Assembly: GCF_011386835.1 (NCBI RefSeq)
Contig: NC_088796.1
Coordinates: forward strand, 71,499,468-71,563,467
Reading direction: 5' to 3'
DNA from: Chrysemys picta bellii
Lineage: Eukaryota > Chordata > Testudines > Emydidae
DNA length: 64,000 nucleotides
Notes under the pieces: generated by a model
Databases searched by the model: none
What the model saw: only the letters and a program-made list of their open reading frames with translations
What the model was told of the DNA's origin: nothing
Translations under genes and position numbers: made by a program
Shown: positions 1 through 11,360 of the stretch, piece after piece
Numbering within the stretch: position 1 is the first letter of the stretch
How the letters are laid out: the number at the start of each line of letters is the position of its first letter

Positions 1-28
1 GCTGTACTTTGAACACATTGCCTCTTAC

Positions 29-149
29 GTAACATAAGAACATATGAAAGGCCATATTTCATCAGACCAAAGGTTGTTCTTACCCAGTATCCTGTCTTCC
101 GACAGTGGCCAATGCCACGTGCCCCAGAAGGAATGAACAGAACAGGTAA
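29..149 (-). repeat. CR1 LINE, 3'-terminal fragment
   Basis: This is the 3' end of a CR1 non-LTR retrotransposon read on the minus strand. The text around 58-145 is the familiar CR1 3' region (TCAGACCAAAGG, then CAGTGGCCAATGCCA and CCCCAGAAGGAATG). It stops abruptly at GAACAGGTAA, and the expected continuation (TAATCATCAAGTGATCC) is found at 2703. The fragment is therefore one half of a CR1 split by the DNA transposon at 150-2702. Confidence 0.85.
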
Positions 150-276
150 CACTGATCTACAATTTTTGAGAAGTCGTCTGCTTCAGAGATAAAATGTGCT
201 ATTTCTTATGTATTTTGATGTGCTGAATTCAAATATGACAATTAAAACAACTGATTGGCTACTGTTTCTAAGATAT
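150..276 (+). repeat. left terminal inverted repeat of the CACTG element
   Basis: It begins CACTGATCTAC. Inner landmarks are CTGCTTCAGAGATAAAATG and GATTGGCTACTGTTTCTAAG, ending AGATAT. Each has a counterpart in inverted orientation at the right end, roughly 65-70 percent similar by eye beyond the first 12 bp. Confidence 0.65.
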
Positions 277-494
277 TTAAGTTTTTACATTTTATGTCTA
301 TGTATATTGTGTAGATGATAGAGTTTTAATCATAAATTGTAAACCTAGGTCTTTTCATGTGTTTATGGTTGCTTTACATGATAATATTTCACCTGTCCTG
401 TTTATGTAACACTTTAAAAATCAGCAAAAGGGTTATATAAATAAAATGTATTATGAAACAAAAGGCAAAAAACTATTATGTACATAGTTTAGTC

Positions 495-2192
495 CTAGTC
501 AGTGTCTACTCGGCGCTTCTTGGCTTGTCTCTTGTATTCATTAAATGGAGCATCTCTTGTCACTGTCCAGCAATAGTCTGCAAGCATTGATGGGCTCCAT
601 TTGCCCTGATAGCGTTTCTCCATTGTTGCAATGTCCTGGTAAAATCGCTTGCCTTGCTTGTCGCTCACTGCTCCACAGTTCGGTGGAAAAAAATCTAGAT
701 GAGAGTGCAAAAAATGTATCTTTAGTGACATGTTGCAACCAAGGCTTTTGTATGCCTTGAGGAGGTTTTCCACCAACAACCTGTAGTTGTCTGCCTTGTT
801 GTTTCCGAGAAAATTTATTGCCACTAACCGGAAGGCTTTCCACGCCGTCTTTTCTTTGCCATGCAGTGCATGGTCAAATGCATCATCTTGAAGAAGTTCA
901 CGAATCTGAGGACCAACAAAGACACCTTCCTTTATCTTAGCTTCACTTAACCTTGGAAATTTTCCACGGAGGAACTTGAAAGCTGCTTGTGTTTTGTCAA
1001 TAGCCTTGACAAAGTTCTTCATTAGACCCAGCTTGATGTGTAAGGGTGGTAACAAAATCTTCCTTGATTCAATAAGTGGTAGATGCTGAACACTTTTCCT
1101 CCCAGGCTCCAATGACTGTCGGAGTGGCCAATCTTTCTTGATGTAGTGGGAATCTCTTGCACGACTATCCCATTCGCAGAGAAAACAGCAGTACTTTGTG
1201 TATCCAGTCTGCAGACCAAGCAAGAGAGCAACAACCTTCAAATCACCATAAAGCTGCCACTGATGTTGGTCATAGTTTATGCACCTCAAAAGTTGTTTCC
1301 TGTTGTCATAGGTTTCCTTCATATGGACTGCATGACCAACTGGAATTGATGGCAAAACATTGCCATTATGCAGTAAAACAGCTTTAAGACTCGTCTTCGA
1401 TGAATCAATGAACAGTCTCCACTCATCTGGATCGTGAACCATGTTGAGGGCTGCCATCACACCATCGATGGTTGTTGCAGGCTACAAGATCACCTTCCAT
1501 GAAGAAGAATGGGACAAGATCCTTTTGACGGTCACGGAACATGGAAACCCTAACATCACCTGCCAGGAGATTCCACTGCTGAAGTCTGGAGCCCAACAGC
1601 TCTGCCTTACTCTTGGGTAGTTCCAAATCCCTGACAAGGTCATTCAGTTCACCTTGTGTTATGAGGTGTGTGGTTCAGAGGAGGAGGATGGGAGAAAATG
1701 TGGGTCCTGTGACATTGATGGTTCAGGACCAGAAGTTTCATCCTCTTCCTCTTCCTCATATGACTCAAGTGAGAATGATTCTGGTGCATCAGGAACCGGC
1801 AGTCCTTCTCCGTAGGTTACTGGGTGTATAGCTGATGGAATGTTTGGATAATGCACAGTCCACTTTTTCTTCTTTGACACACCTTTCCCAACTGGAGGCA
1901 CCATGCAGAAGTAACAATTGCTGGTATGATCTGTTGGCTTTCTCCAAATCATTGGCGCTGCAAAAGGCATAGATTTCCTTTTCCTGTTCAACCACTGGCG
2001 AAGATTTGTTGCACAAGTGTTGCAGCATATGTGTTGGGCCCACCTCTTGTCCTGATCTCCAATTTTGCAGCCAAAATAAAGGTGACAGGCTTTCTTAACC
2101 ATAGTGGTTATACTGCGCTTTTGTGATGCAAAAGTCACTTCACCACAAACATAGCAGAAGTTATCTGCACTGTTCACACAAGTACAAGGCAT
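495..2192 (-). pseudogene. transposon-encoded cysteine-rich protein, broken by two frameshifts
   Basis: The gene inside the CACTG element; about 566 codons if undamaged. It is read in three pieces: 2192-1659 (177 aa), 1626 to about 1470, and 1460-495 (321 aa). The first and third share a frame. The middle piece is shifted by an indel near 1665 and restored by an extra base near 1470. The N-terminal piece has CxxC pairs at residues 13-16, 57-60 and 93-96, suggesting zinc binding, then an acidic stretch at about 140-165. The third piece has LFIDSSK (D19), GDLKVVALLLG (D73) followed by CFLCEWDSRA (CxxC at 92-95), and a histidine-rich IHFLHSHLDFFP at 248-259. Two spaced aspartates, a CxxC and a later acidic region are compatible with a DDE-type transposase, but I cannot identify the family or the catalytic glutamate with certainty. 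Confidence 0.7.
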
Positions 2193-2584
2193 CTCTGCTC
2201 ACTTTGGCTAAACAGAAATGTGTCCCTTTGCAAAATCAAACACTGACAAATAAGAGAGCACGACACTGTATGATTTCTAGAGCTGATATAGGGCAATTTG
2301 TTCAGCAGAGTGATGTAAGCTTCGTTATGATTGCATCATCCATGACTTCTAGGAATAACATGATGCAATTCAGATCATGTATGACACAATACCAGCTTCA
2401 GATTGCATCATTCATTGTTTTGCCTAAAAAGCAAGTACTGTCCAAACCCAGTCATAGATTTAGTCATAGATCCAGTCAAAGATGTATTTTAGTCATTTCT
2501 GGTTTAAATTGAGATCCCTTCCCTTTATAACTCACTTATCCTCCGCCATTCCCAAGTCAACGGTCGTATATACTGACCCAATAG

Positions 2585-2702
2585 TATATCTTGAAAACTA
2601 GAGCCAATCAACAATTTTAAGCATCATTTTTGTTCTCAATGACCCAGAATTAGTAAAGTTTGACTACATTTATTTCAGAAGCATTTTGGCTGTAGAGCAG
2701 TG
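2585..2702 (-). repeat. right terminal inverted repeat of the CACTG element
   Basis: It ends TGTAGAGCAGTG and is immediately followed by the TAA duplication. Read in reverse complement it carries ATGCTTCTGAAATAAATG and GATTGGCTCTAGTTTTCAAG, the counterparts of the left-end landmarks. Confidence 0.65.
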
Positions 2703-3563
2703 TAATCATCAAGTGATCCATTCCCTGTCGCCCATTTCCAGTTTCTGGCAAACAGAGGCTAGGGACACCATCCCTGCCTATCCTGGCTAATAGCCATTGA
2801 TGGACCTATCCTCCAGGAATTTAATAATTTTTTGGAACCCTGTTATAATCTTGGCCTTCACAACATCCTCTGGCAAAGAGTTCTGCAGGTTGACTGTGCG
2901 TTGTTTGAATACTTCCTTTTGTTTGTTTTAAACCTGCTGCCTATTAATTTCATTTGGTAGCCCCTAATTCTTGGGTTATGAGAAGGAGTAAATAACACTT
3001 CCTTATTTCCTTTCTCCACACCAGTCATGATTTTATAGACCTCTATCATATCCCCCCTTAGTCGTCTCTTTTCCAAGTGAAAAGTCCCAATGTTATTACT
3101 CTGTCCTCATACGGAAGCTGTTGCATACACCTAATCATTTTTGTTGTCCTTTACTGAACCTTTTCCAATTCCAATATATCTTTTTTGAGATGTGGCGACC
3201 ACATCTGCACACAGTATTCAAGATGTGGGCGTACCATATGGATTTATATAGAGGCAATATAATATTTTCTGTTTTATTATCTATCCCTTTCTTAATGATT
3301 CCCAATATTCTGTTCGTTTTTTTGATTGTCGCTGCACATTGAGTGGATGTTTTCAGAGAACTATCCACAATGACTCCAAGATCTCTTTCTTGAGTGGTAA
3401 AAGCTAATTTAGATCCTATCATTTTATATGTATAGTTGAGATTATATTTCCCAATGTGCATTACTTTGCATTTATCAACAGTGAATTTCATCTGCTGTTT
3501 TGTTGCCCCATCACCCAGTTTTGTGAGACCCCTTTGTAGCTCTTTGCAGTCTGCTTTGGACTA
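2703..3563 (-). repeat. CR1 LINE, 3' part including end of reverse transcriptase
   Basis: Continuation of the CR1 interrupted at 150. On the minus strand 3491-3135 reads as the C-terminal part of a CR1 ORF2. KFTVDKCKVMHIGKYN is followed by ERDLGVIVDSSLKTSTQC, both typical CR1 'thumb' blocks. The remainder is the degenerate ORF end and 3' UTR. The 5' side is truncated near 3563, where CR1 similarity stops. Confidence 0.85.
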
Positions 3564-4490
3564 CTATGACATCATCTGGAAGGAGACATCATCTTGTCCT
3601 GCCCTCTATGGCGAAAAGAGAACAACTTTTCTTCATCTTTTTTATAGCAGCTTTTCAAGTATCTGAAGACTGCTATCATATACCCCCCCTTAATCTCCTC
3701 TTTTCAGAACCAAACGCACCCAGTTCCTTTAGTCTTTGCTTCTTGCATTCCATTCCTTTGGTCATCTTTGTCGCTCACGTCTGAATCCTTTCCAGTTTGT
3801 CTACATCCTTTTTACACATTGGTGACTAAAATTGGACACAGTACACCAGCTGAGTCCTAACCAGCACCGAGTAGAGTGGTAATATCACATCCTGTGACTT
3901 GCATGCTATGCAACCTAAAGTTGCATTTGCTTTTTTTGCAACAGCATTGCATTGCTGACTCATGTTGAAGTTGTGATCCACCATAACTCCCAGATCCTTT
4001 TGAGCAGTTCTGCTGCCAAGCCAGTTATCTCCCATTCTGTATTTGCGCAATTGGCTTTTCTTCCCTAAGTGTAACACCTTACATTTGTCTTTGTTGGATT
4101 TCATTTTGTTGTCTGTAGACCAGTTCTCCGATTTAACAAGATCCCTCTGAATTTTAGCTCTATCCTCCAAAGAATTGGCAGCCCCCCTCATTTTGTGTCA
4201 TCTGCAAACCTGATCAGTATGCTCTCTATTCCTACATCGTCCAGGTCATCAGTAAAGATGTTAAACAACACTGGACCCAGAATAGAGCGCAGTGGAACCC
4301 CACGTGTGACCTCCCTCCACTCCAATCTCATTCCATTAATAGTTACTTGGTGTTTGCTTGTTTAACAAATTATGTATCCACTTGATGTAGTTCTTTCAAG
4401 CCCACATTTCTGCAGCTTACTTATCTATCCGAGTTTCATGCTTCCCTTGCTACCATGTTTTCCATCTTGCAAACGTAGTTAATTCTTCTG
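3564..4490 (-). repeat. second CR1 LINE fragment (different subfamily)
   Basis: Another 5'-truncated CR1 in the same orientation. Minus-strand 4191-3826 contains NKDKCKVLHLGKKSQL and AQKDLGVMVDHNFNMSQQC. The stretch at 4205-4310, reverse complemented, covers the FADDTK region and the block ending with the conserved [13 protein letters not shown] motif. It differs from the adjacent CR1 enough to be a separate insertion. A narrow gap with no recognisable signal separates the two near 3560. Confidence 0.8.
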
Positions 4491-5632
4491 CTATATTTTT
4501 AGTTTGAAGCAATTATAGTACAAAGAAAAGACTAGCTCAAAAGTTGTTTGTTTGTTTTGTTTTTTCATAAAGGTATTGACGACTCTGAACATAGATGACT
4601 TTCCAAAGATGTTTTGCACCCAAGTACCTCTATGCTGGTCATGGTAGAAATATTTAGATACATTAAATATACAGGTGAGACAGACAGAGGGCTAGATCCT
4701 CGTCTGATATCAACTAACATAGCTCCTTTTATGTCAGTGTTTTGCTGATTTATCAGGTATGGATCTGACTCAGATTAGCTAAAGTAAGATTAAATTTAAT
4801 AACATGACATAAAAGAAAAGAAAATTCTCGTGTAGCTTTGCATCAAAGATTTGGATCCAGTTCCTCAGCCTGGCAAATCAGCATCACTTCAGTCAATGGT
4901 GCTGCTCCAATGTTGTTCAAGGTAAACCTCACATTGAAGTCCGGATCTGCTCGCACAGTGCTTTCTACTATGAGTCCCATTCGTGGTGCAATAGTAAGCA
5001 CTATTTTCAGTAGGTGCTTGCAGGATCAGATCTAGGCCTTAAAGAGCTGGGGAAAACCCATAATCCCTTAGAAAGCTCTTGGAACCCTGCAGCTGGTCAG
5101 TGTGGGGACACTGAGCAGTGGGCTGCTCAGGAGGCGGTGTGATATTGCATGGAAGTGATTCCCTCAATATGCTACAGTGTGCTTCTTATTTGCTCTTCAG
5201 TTTTATCTGCCAACATTTCACTGGGAAAGACTGTTAAAGTTACATTTCATACTCCCACATGGCAATTGTATTTGCTGTTGGTTATTTGGGTTTTTTGTAA
5301 ATACTCAGGAAGTGGATACAATCCAAGGAATAATTATTGGTTTCTGAGTCCCAGTTTGCCACCTGTACAAACCAATAGAGGGTTCCTGCTTATTCATGTC
5401 CTCATCCCACATAGGTTCACACTCTTTGGCCAGCCAGCTCCATCTCCTTGTCTCTGTCTGTGCCTTCCTCCTGTCTTGCTTGAGAGAGGCGGCTACAGAA
5501 GCCTCCACCAGTTTGGCTTTTGTCAAAACTTTTGGGGTTTTATGTTCCTCAAGCGTGTTTGTTGCAAATATGAAGCAGAAACAGGAAAAGAAAATGCTAA
5601 AGAAATCATCACTTATTGTTATGACTAAATAT
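4491..5632. other. mostly unrecognised DNA with two degenerate palindromic repeats
   Basis: Around 4691-4770 the sequence starts GCTAGATCCTCGTCTGATAT and returns as an inverted copy ending ATCAGGTATGGATCTGAC. A second similar fragment lies at about 4850-4905. Both look like old members of the short palindromic repeat family seen elsewhere in the window. ORFs of up to 159 codons at 5149-5628 show no domain and look fortuitous. Confidence 0.5.
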
Positions 5633-5770
5633 TAGTGTCTTGAGGTCCCAGCTGTGCTGGGCACTGTACCAACACAGATACTGTCCCTGCTCTTAAGAGC
5701 TCACAACCTGAATACACAAGATAGACAAAGGATGGCAAAGAAAACAGAGGAACAGAGGTTGAGTTAGCAC
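5633..5770 (-). repeat. MIR-like SINE fragment
   Basis: Landmarks are GTGCTGGGCACTGTAC, CTGTCCCTGCTCTTAAGAGC, ATAGACAAAGG and ACAGAGGAACAGAGG. These appear in the same order in the better-preserved copy at 16089-16345. The assignment to the MIR/CORE-SINE type rests on this order. Confidence 0.6.
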
Positions 5771-6860
5771 TCTTCAGTCTCTTTCAACCCTGCTGCTGAG
5801 ACAGTCCTGGGCCCACCCTTCCAGGATGCAGCTTCTGCAGGGAGATTAAACGAGCAGACATGGCTTCTTGCTGGCCAGCCAGCCCATTCCATAGAGGGCA
5901 GAACAAGTTTTGGCTCTCCAGATCCCACTATGAAGGAGGAATCTCAGAAGGTGGTGGCGGAAGAAGAAACGGAGGGGCCCTGCTTTCACCAAGAATAGTG
6001 GTAGGGACCAGCCAAGCAGATACTATTGGGTTGCCTATGTTCAGGGGCTTCATGATGTATGGATTGTTTGTCGAGCAAATCTTCAAAGTTAAATGCATCC
6101 AAAGCCATAGCAGCAATGACCACGCGAGTCCCCTTTTTGATTGGATCGTCACAATTGTCACAGCTGCTGCTTCTCCTTCAGGCACAGGGCCTTCTACACC
6201 GATTGCTCCCCCACGCCCCAGCAGTACTTATTTCCATGCTTCAATCTTCACCTGTCAGACTAGTTTGTTTTCTGTCCAGAGATCTCAGAGGATTCAGAGA
6301 GGACCAGGCAAAACTAGAGAGATCATCTTACTGCTCCCATAGAAACATTTGCTTTTAAACCTTTAACATTTGCTTTGTTTTGCCCTTGTATTGAAAAGAT
6401 TAAAACTGAAGGGGGAAAGTGTGATGCAATATGCTAGGTTTTTTTTCTGTAAGAACAGCTTGTTTCCATGACATTTATACAGTAAGCTTTTTCTAAATAA
6501 CAGGCAGATTGGTGAAATATGTTATTTTCTGTAATTTTCCCCCTTTGATCTTTGCTTGGCTGATTTAATGTAAAAGAGCTATAGCCTTTATATGGAGACC
6601 TCTTGTAACATATTAGGCTGCTGGATAGAAAGCCTGTTTGTTTGGGGAATGATTGGATGTTAGCGAGTGAATTAGAATGCTGAATTCATGTGAAAAACAT
6701 TGGGCTGGATTGTGACTCACACCACATGCCCATGCACGGGACTAAGGGGGAGTAAGAATTCACCTTGCCCCCCTATGTGGGTTACTTGGACCTTGGGCAA
6801 TGGCCACATACTCCTCACAGAGCAGATGGGTGGGAAAGGCAGGGAATGGGCACAACTTTG
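5771..6860. other. no feature recognised
   Basis: Intergenic or intronic sequence. Overlapping ORFs around 5860-6358 on both strands lack domains and codon structure. I see no repeat ends or promoter-like signals that can be supported. Confidence 0.5.
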
Positions 6861-6868
6861 GTATAGAC

Positions 6869-7655
6869 CAGGAGTCTCAAACTCAGTTTACCTTAGGGCC
6901 AGTGCCAATCCTCCCAGCCGGCCAATGTCACTCATGCTGCCCAGAACCCACCCCCCAAAAACTCTGCCCCCCCAAAAAACTCTGTCCCCACCTGCCTAAG
7001 GCTCTGGGATGGAGTTTGGGTGGGGGAGGAGGTCTGGGGTAGGGGATTGGCATGCAGGGTGCAGGCTCTGGGAGGGAGTTTGGGTGCAGAAGGGGTGAGA
7101 GGTTGGGCTCTGGGAGGGAGTTTGGGTGGGGAAGGAGGTCTGGGGTGCAGGCTCTGGGATGGAGTTTGGGGGCCTGGGTGCAGGCTCTGGGAGGGAGTTT
7201 GGAGGTGTGAGGGGGGGTGTAAGAAGGGGGTGCAGGCTCGGGGGGAGTTTGAGGGCAGGGGGAATGTGGGGAGGGGGTGCGTGGGAAGGGTGAGAGGGTG
7301 CAGGCTCTGGGAGGGGGTCAGGGGTGAGGCGCTTACCTGGGCCTCCACGCGCGTCTGCCCCCAGGCACCGTTCCTGCAGCGTTCCATTGGCTGAAGGGGT
7401 GCTCGGGGCAGGGGCAGCACGGGAAGACACAGCCCCACCCCTGGGCCACAGGGAGGGGCTAGCAGCCACTGGAGCGAGCAGGCAGATGCCGCTCAGCTCT
7501 GCTCCGCTGCAGGGGCCCCTGAGGGGGGAGCACCCGGGGGTGGCAGGTGGGGCCAAGGGAGAGACCCAGCCCCAAAATTGCTGGAGCTCCGCCAGCCACA
7601 CTGGGGAGGCTCATGAGCCGCAGATGGCCCGCAGGCTGGGAGTTTGAGACTCCTG
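6869..7655. mobile_element. non-autonomous hAT transposon (787 bp)
   Basis: Perfect 16-bp terminal inverted repeats CAGGAGTCTCAAACTC (6869-6884, and inverted at 7640-7655). They are flanked by a perfect 8-bp target duplication GTATAGAC (6861-6868 and 7656-7663). An 8-bp duplication with CAG-type ends is diagnostic of the hAT superfamily. The interior is GC-rich, has a minisatellite at 7005-7325 and encodes no transposase. The uncorrupted ends and duplication suggest a comparatively young insertion. The long GC-rich ORFs inside are compositional artefacts. Confidence 0.9.
7005..7325. repeat. GC-rich minisatellite inside the hAT element
   Basis: Tandem, irregular units built from GTGCAGGCTCTGGGAGGGAG and TTTGGGTGGGG-like blocks repeat at least six times with variable spacing (very roughly 35-50 bp). 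Confidence 0.8.
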
Positions 7656-7663
7656 GTATAGAC

Positions 7664-8690
7664 CATACCATCCTCACCCCACTTGCAGAGCAAGGAGGAA
7701 GCAGGGAGGAGCAGTGATTCAGAGGTGTCTGAGTTACAGGTCTTCCCTTAGGCACAGCAGTTTATGCACCCCTCCTTGCTCAGGGTTGTAGCTTCAGTTA
7801 CAATCTAGCTCTTTGGGACTATCCCTAAGACACAATCCCAAGATCCAGGAAAATATCTGATGCTTGATCTTTAGTCTTCTCCTGTAGAAGTGATTTTAGT
7901 GCTGACGTGGGCTGTCACATGAATAGCTCCGGAAAATGGACTTCTCCATGGCAAGGATACAGCAAAGGTGGCAGCTGTGCAAGTTCCCCCCAGAACCCTG
8001 TACTGAGCCTCAAGCCAGTTCGAGAAGAATCATTTCTACAGGTGAGGAGCCCTGTTGTCAGTCTTTGGGCCCAGTCAATCCTGGCTCTATTGGCTGCCAG
8101 CAAAAGGGTTCATTGGTTTTGATGAATTGGTAAGTGGTCTGAAACCGCTTCCTAATGTATTAATAGAGGCCACCAGCCATTCTGAAGCTCTTTGGATATT
8201 ACTACTCTACGTTTCTTTTAGGATGGTTGAGAGAAAAAGAGACTGTGTCATTTTGCTTTCTCCTTTAGAAATGCTACATCATTTAAGAAGCATTTTTACT
8301 TGAAAAACAAACTGAAACCAATTATTTTTCTGGAAAATAAATCTGCACTTTCCTACTGACTATTTGTGGAATTAGCCTGTGAAGACAGGCATTTTCATTT
8401 GGTTTTCCCTACTGTAGCTCACTCCTTGTGCTTTCCGATGGTATATTTCAATACAGCAACATCTAGGTTCATAAACACAAATTAAAGTTAACTCCCGCAT
8501 AGTGTCCCAAACATGACAGATCACCAGATTTTTGGCACGACAATGAAAATACACATGGATCTGTCCCCAAAATTTGTTTATATCTATCTAGCCAGCTAGT
8601 TAGTTATCATACTAAGCATGGTATCTGAGCACATGGTGGCAGCATAATAGTGAATACCATACAAAAATGCCTTACTGTAATTGGTATGTG
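7664..8690. other. no feature recognised
   Basis: Low-copy looking DNA. Short ORFs at 7907-8303 overlap in several frames and show no domain. Confidence 0.5.
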
Positions 8691-8775
8691 TGTCTACAGC
8701 ACTTATCACAATGGGGCCCTGATCCCCATTTGGTGCCTCTTGGTGCCACCATAACACAAATAAATAATAATAAAT
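8691..8775 (+). repeat. old LINE 3'-tail fragment
   Basis: CTACAGCACTTATCACAATG then GGGCCCTGATCCCCA then ACACAAATAAATAATAATAA. The same order (GCCTAGCACAATG..., CTAGGCACTACTACAATAC, AAATAATAAATAT) is seen at about 38770-38840. There it follows a longer LINE-like 3' region, so I take this as an isolated tail. Confidence 0.55.
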
Positions 8776-9838
8776 TGAGTGGTAAAAGGGTTAGATGTAT
8801 AGTGCCAGGCACAATCATGCTGTATATAAAAATTGGGCCTTGTGAGCTAAATTCTGCAGAACTCTAATGCAAATGATATTTTTTTTAATTATGAACCTGG
8901 ATAAATAAATATAATTGTCCTAATACAAATGTTTATACCCAAATAAAGTATTTTGTTGTTAGTTTTGCAGTTTAATAACCATCTTATTTGCCCTGTAAGT
9001 ATCCAGATCACTTTATGTAACAGAAACCCATTTCGGATGTTTCCCTAGGTAGGAAACACAAGTAAAATGGAATATGTATGACCTAAATTACCTTAAAGAA
9101 TGTATTTTACTGTAAGTTTTGCTGTCTTGGGAAGAGAAGGCTAGGAAATCACAGAATACCAAGACTAGAACTTTTGGGAGAGTACCATCATTAGCAAATG
9201 TATTTATATTCTTACGGTGTACTAGGATGAAACAGGCAACTAGTGAGTATATGTAGGTTCTACATCAGAGCTGATTTTCACAGTTTTATTGCTGTTTCCA
9301 GGATAAAACTGGCAATGTGATACAAAATTAAACTGAATGCCACTTAAATTAAATTGTGGTTACAGGGATGGAACTGTTATATTTATTGAGGTAAAAATTG
9401 CCCAAGCATGTAAATGTACAGAATGACTGTTTGGTTGTGATAATTAAAGTCCCAAGGCGTTAACTGCCATTTTGCTGCAAATCTTATATGGAAGAATTGC
9501 AATGTGAATTGTCCAATTAGCTCACCATGAGAAAGACTTGCATATCGACATGGAAGCAAGGATTATTTGAGGCTGTCTCTGATTTAAGAGACAGTCAAAG
9601 GAGAAAGACACAGATATATCATCATGCATACAGGCACATTGACAACATTCTCAAGGGCTAGAGCAACTTTTAGAAGGGATATGCAGGACAAGTAATTCAA
9701 TCAATTTGTCTCTCTCGCAGCCCCAGCCAAATAGCAGGCCAGAAGAGCGCTCCTTTCCTTAAATAAAATGTTATTTTGTACAATGAAAAGAAAAGAGCAA
9801 GGAAAATGGTGTGTTTCATACACAGGGAAGAAATTACA
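8776..9838. other. AT-rich, no feature recognised
   Basis: No long ORF, terminal repeat or recognisable transposon segment. AT-rich unique-looking sequence. Confidence 0.5.
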
Positions 9839-9938
9839 GCCTTGTGGGTTAACACAGTGGATGGAGACTCATGAGACCTAGATTCGGTTCCTGGCTCTGC
9901 AACATATTTACTATGGGGACCTTGGACAAGTTACTTAA
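9839..9938 (+). repeat. MIR SINE, 5' (tRNA-related) half
   Basis: Carries the MIR head order: CACAGTGGATGGAGACTC, GACCTAGATTCGGTTCCTGG, CTCTGCAAC, then ACCTTGGACAAGTTACTTAA. It is interrupted exactly at TTAA by the element at 9939, and its 3' half resumes at 11557. Confidence 0.8.
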
Positions 9939-10334
9939 GGGCTAGATTTGCAAAGGGGGCATAGCCTCAGTGTTACAACACTTAACATTTAGGGGGCCCA
10001 TCACTTAGTGAAATCCACAGTCCTGAGTTTGATGCCCAGACTCCCTATACAATGATGGGGACAATTAGGTACTAAAACAGCATCTGCAAAAGCCAGCCAG
10101 CTGCACAGAATCTGGCTAAGCTAGCCAATAGGAAATGCTGAGGGGAGGGGCATGTGCCCTAAACCCTGCTCCTCAAAGGGAATTAGGTGCACAAGGCTAG
10201 CCCAGACTTAGACACTGTCCTTGGCTTGGTATTCCCAGTTGGGAATCCTTTCTTGGAGTTAGGTGCCTAACCCCTTCCTCACAAAAAAATGAGGAGGGGC
10301 TGCTCCCTTAAAACCTTTATCCCACTGGTTAAAC

Positions 10335-10642
10335 CAGTGGTTCTCAACCAGGGGCGGGGGATGCAGAGGTCTTCCAGGGGCTACATCAACTCAACTAGAT
10401 ATTTGCCTAGTTTTACAACCGGCTACATAAAAAGCACTAGCAAAGTCAGTACAAACTAAAGTTTCATACAGACAAATAAGAAAGTAAGCAATTTTTCAGT
10501 AATAGTGCACTGTGACACTTTTGTATTTTTATGTCTGATTTTGAAAGCAAGTAGTTTTTAAGTGAGGTGAAACTTGGGAGTATGCAAGACAAATCAGACT
10601 TCTGAAAGGGGTACAGTAGTCTGGAAAGGGTGAGAGCCACTG
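10335..10642. mobile_element. hAT MITE nested in the TTAA element
   Basis: Left end CAGTGGTTCTCAACC, right end inverted CAGTGGCTCTCACCC (13 of 15 match). Flanks GGTTAAAC and GGTTAGAGC are similar, as expected for a decayed 8-bp duplication. Interior AT-rich, noncoding. Confidence 0.75.
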
Positions 10643-11360
10643 GTTAGAGCACTCTCCCAGCATGCGGGAGACATAGAATAAAATCCTTACTCTGATGTAG
10701 AGCAGAGATTCAAAGACTGGTCTCACACCCTCCAGGTGAGTGCACTAACCACTGAGTTATGGGGCATTCTAGGGAGCTGGTTTCTCAGTCTCTCCTGTTG
10801 AAGCTGTTCCACTTCAAAATAAATTTTATAAAATGTATCAGTGTAAAATAAACTGTGTAAAATAAATTCAATAGTCATTGGAGCAGGACCTTGAACCTGC
10901 CTCTCCCATATCCCAGATAAGTGTTCTAAGCATTGGGCCATAGAGACATTCACACTTTCTCACACAAAGAACAGTTCCCACAAGAGAGTGTCCCACACCA
11001 GCCTACCCCAGCCATTACAGCGCTCACCTGGGAGGTGGGAGACGTTGCTCCACATGAGGCAGAGGGAGGATTTGATTCCTATATCCTATTTGAGTGCTCT
11101 TATCACTGTGCTATAGGGTATAAGGAGGGTGGGGGAGGGGAGAGGAACCACCTCTGCCATTGTTTAGTGCAAGGCCCAGTCAGCAGCAACCTCTGACTAT
11201 GGCTATCACCTCAGGCTCTGCATGTGAGACAGGCAGGGCAATGCCTAGTCTGCGGATCCTACTGGAGTTTAGGTACGAACAGGACATCAGGACTCAGATG
11301 GCTGAGCACATGCCCAGCAGCAGTAATTTTAGTGCCACAGTGACTTTACTGGCAGACACC

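Larger units (their letters stand above)
150..2702 (-). mobile_element. CACTA/EnSpm-like DNA transposon, autonomous type but broken
   Basis: A 2,553-bp element inserted in a CR1. Its ends are inverted: the left begins CACTGATCTACA and the reverse complement of the right begins CACTGCTCTACA (11 of 12 match). Weaker inverted similarity continues for about 120 bp on each side. The trinucleotide TAA lies directly outside both ends (147-149 and 2703-2705), and removing the element plus one TAA restores continuous CR1 sequence. CACTR termini with a 3-bp duplication are the hallmark of the CACTA/EnSpm (CMC) superfamily. That assignment is inference; the ends and duplication are directly visible. It carries one damaged minus-strand gene. 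Confidence 0.8.

Noticed and set aside
5149..5628. 159-codon plus-strand ORF with hydrophobic start
   Set aside because: No domain, compositionally like surrounding DNA, overlapped by other-frame ORFs, and no splice or promoter context. Likely fortuitous.
6932..7601. Long proline-rich ORFs (168 and 201 aa) on the minus strand
   Set aside because: They lie inside the GC-rich minisatellite of the hAT element; the low stop density is due to composition.
10645..11110. Possible tRNA genes in the TTAA element
   Set aside because: The blocks resemble tRNA-derived SINE heads but do not form a complete cloverleaf with A and B boxes in proper spacing.
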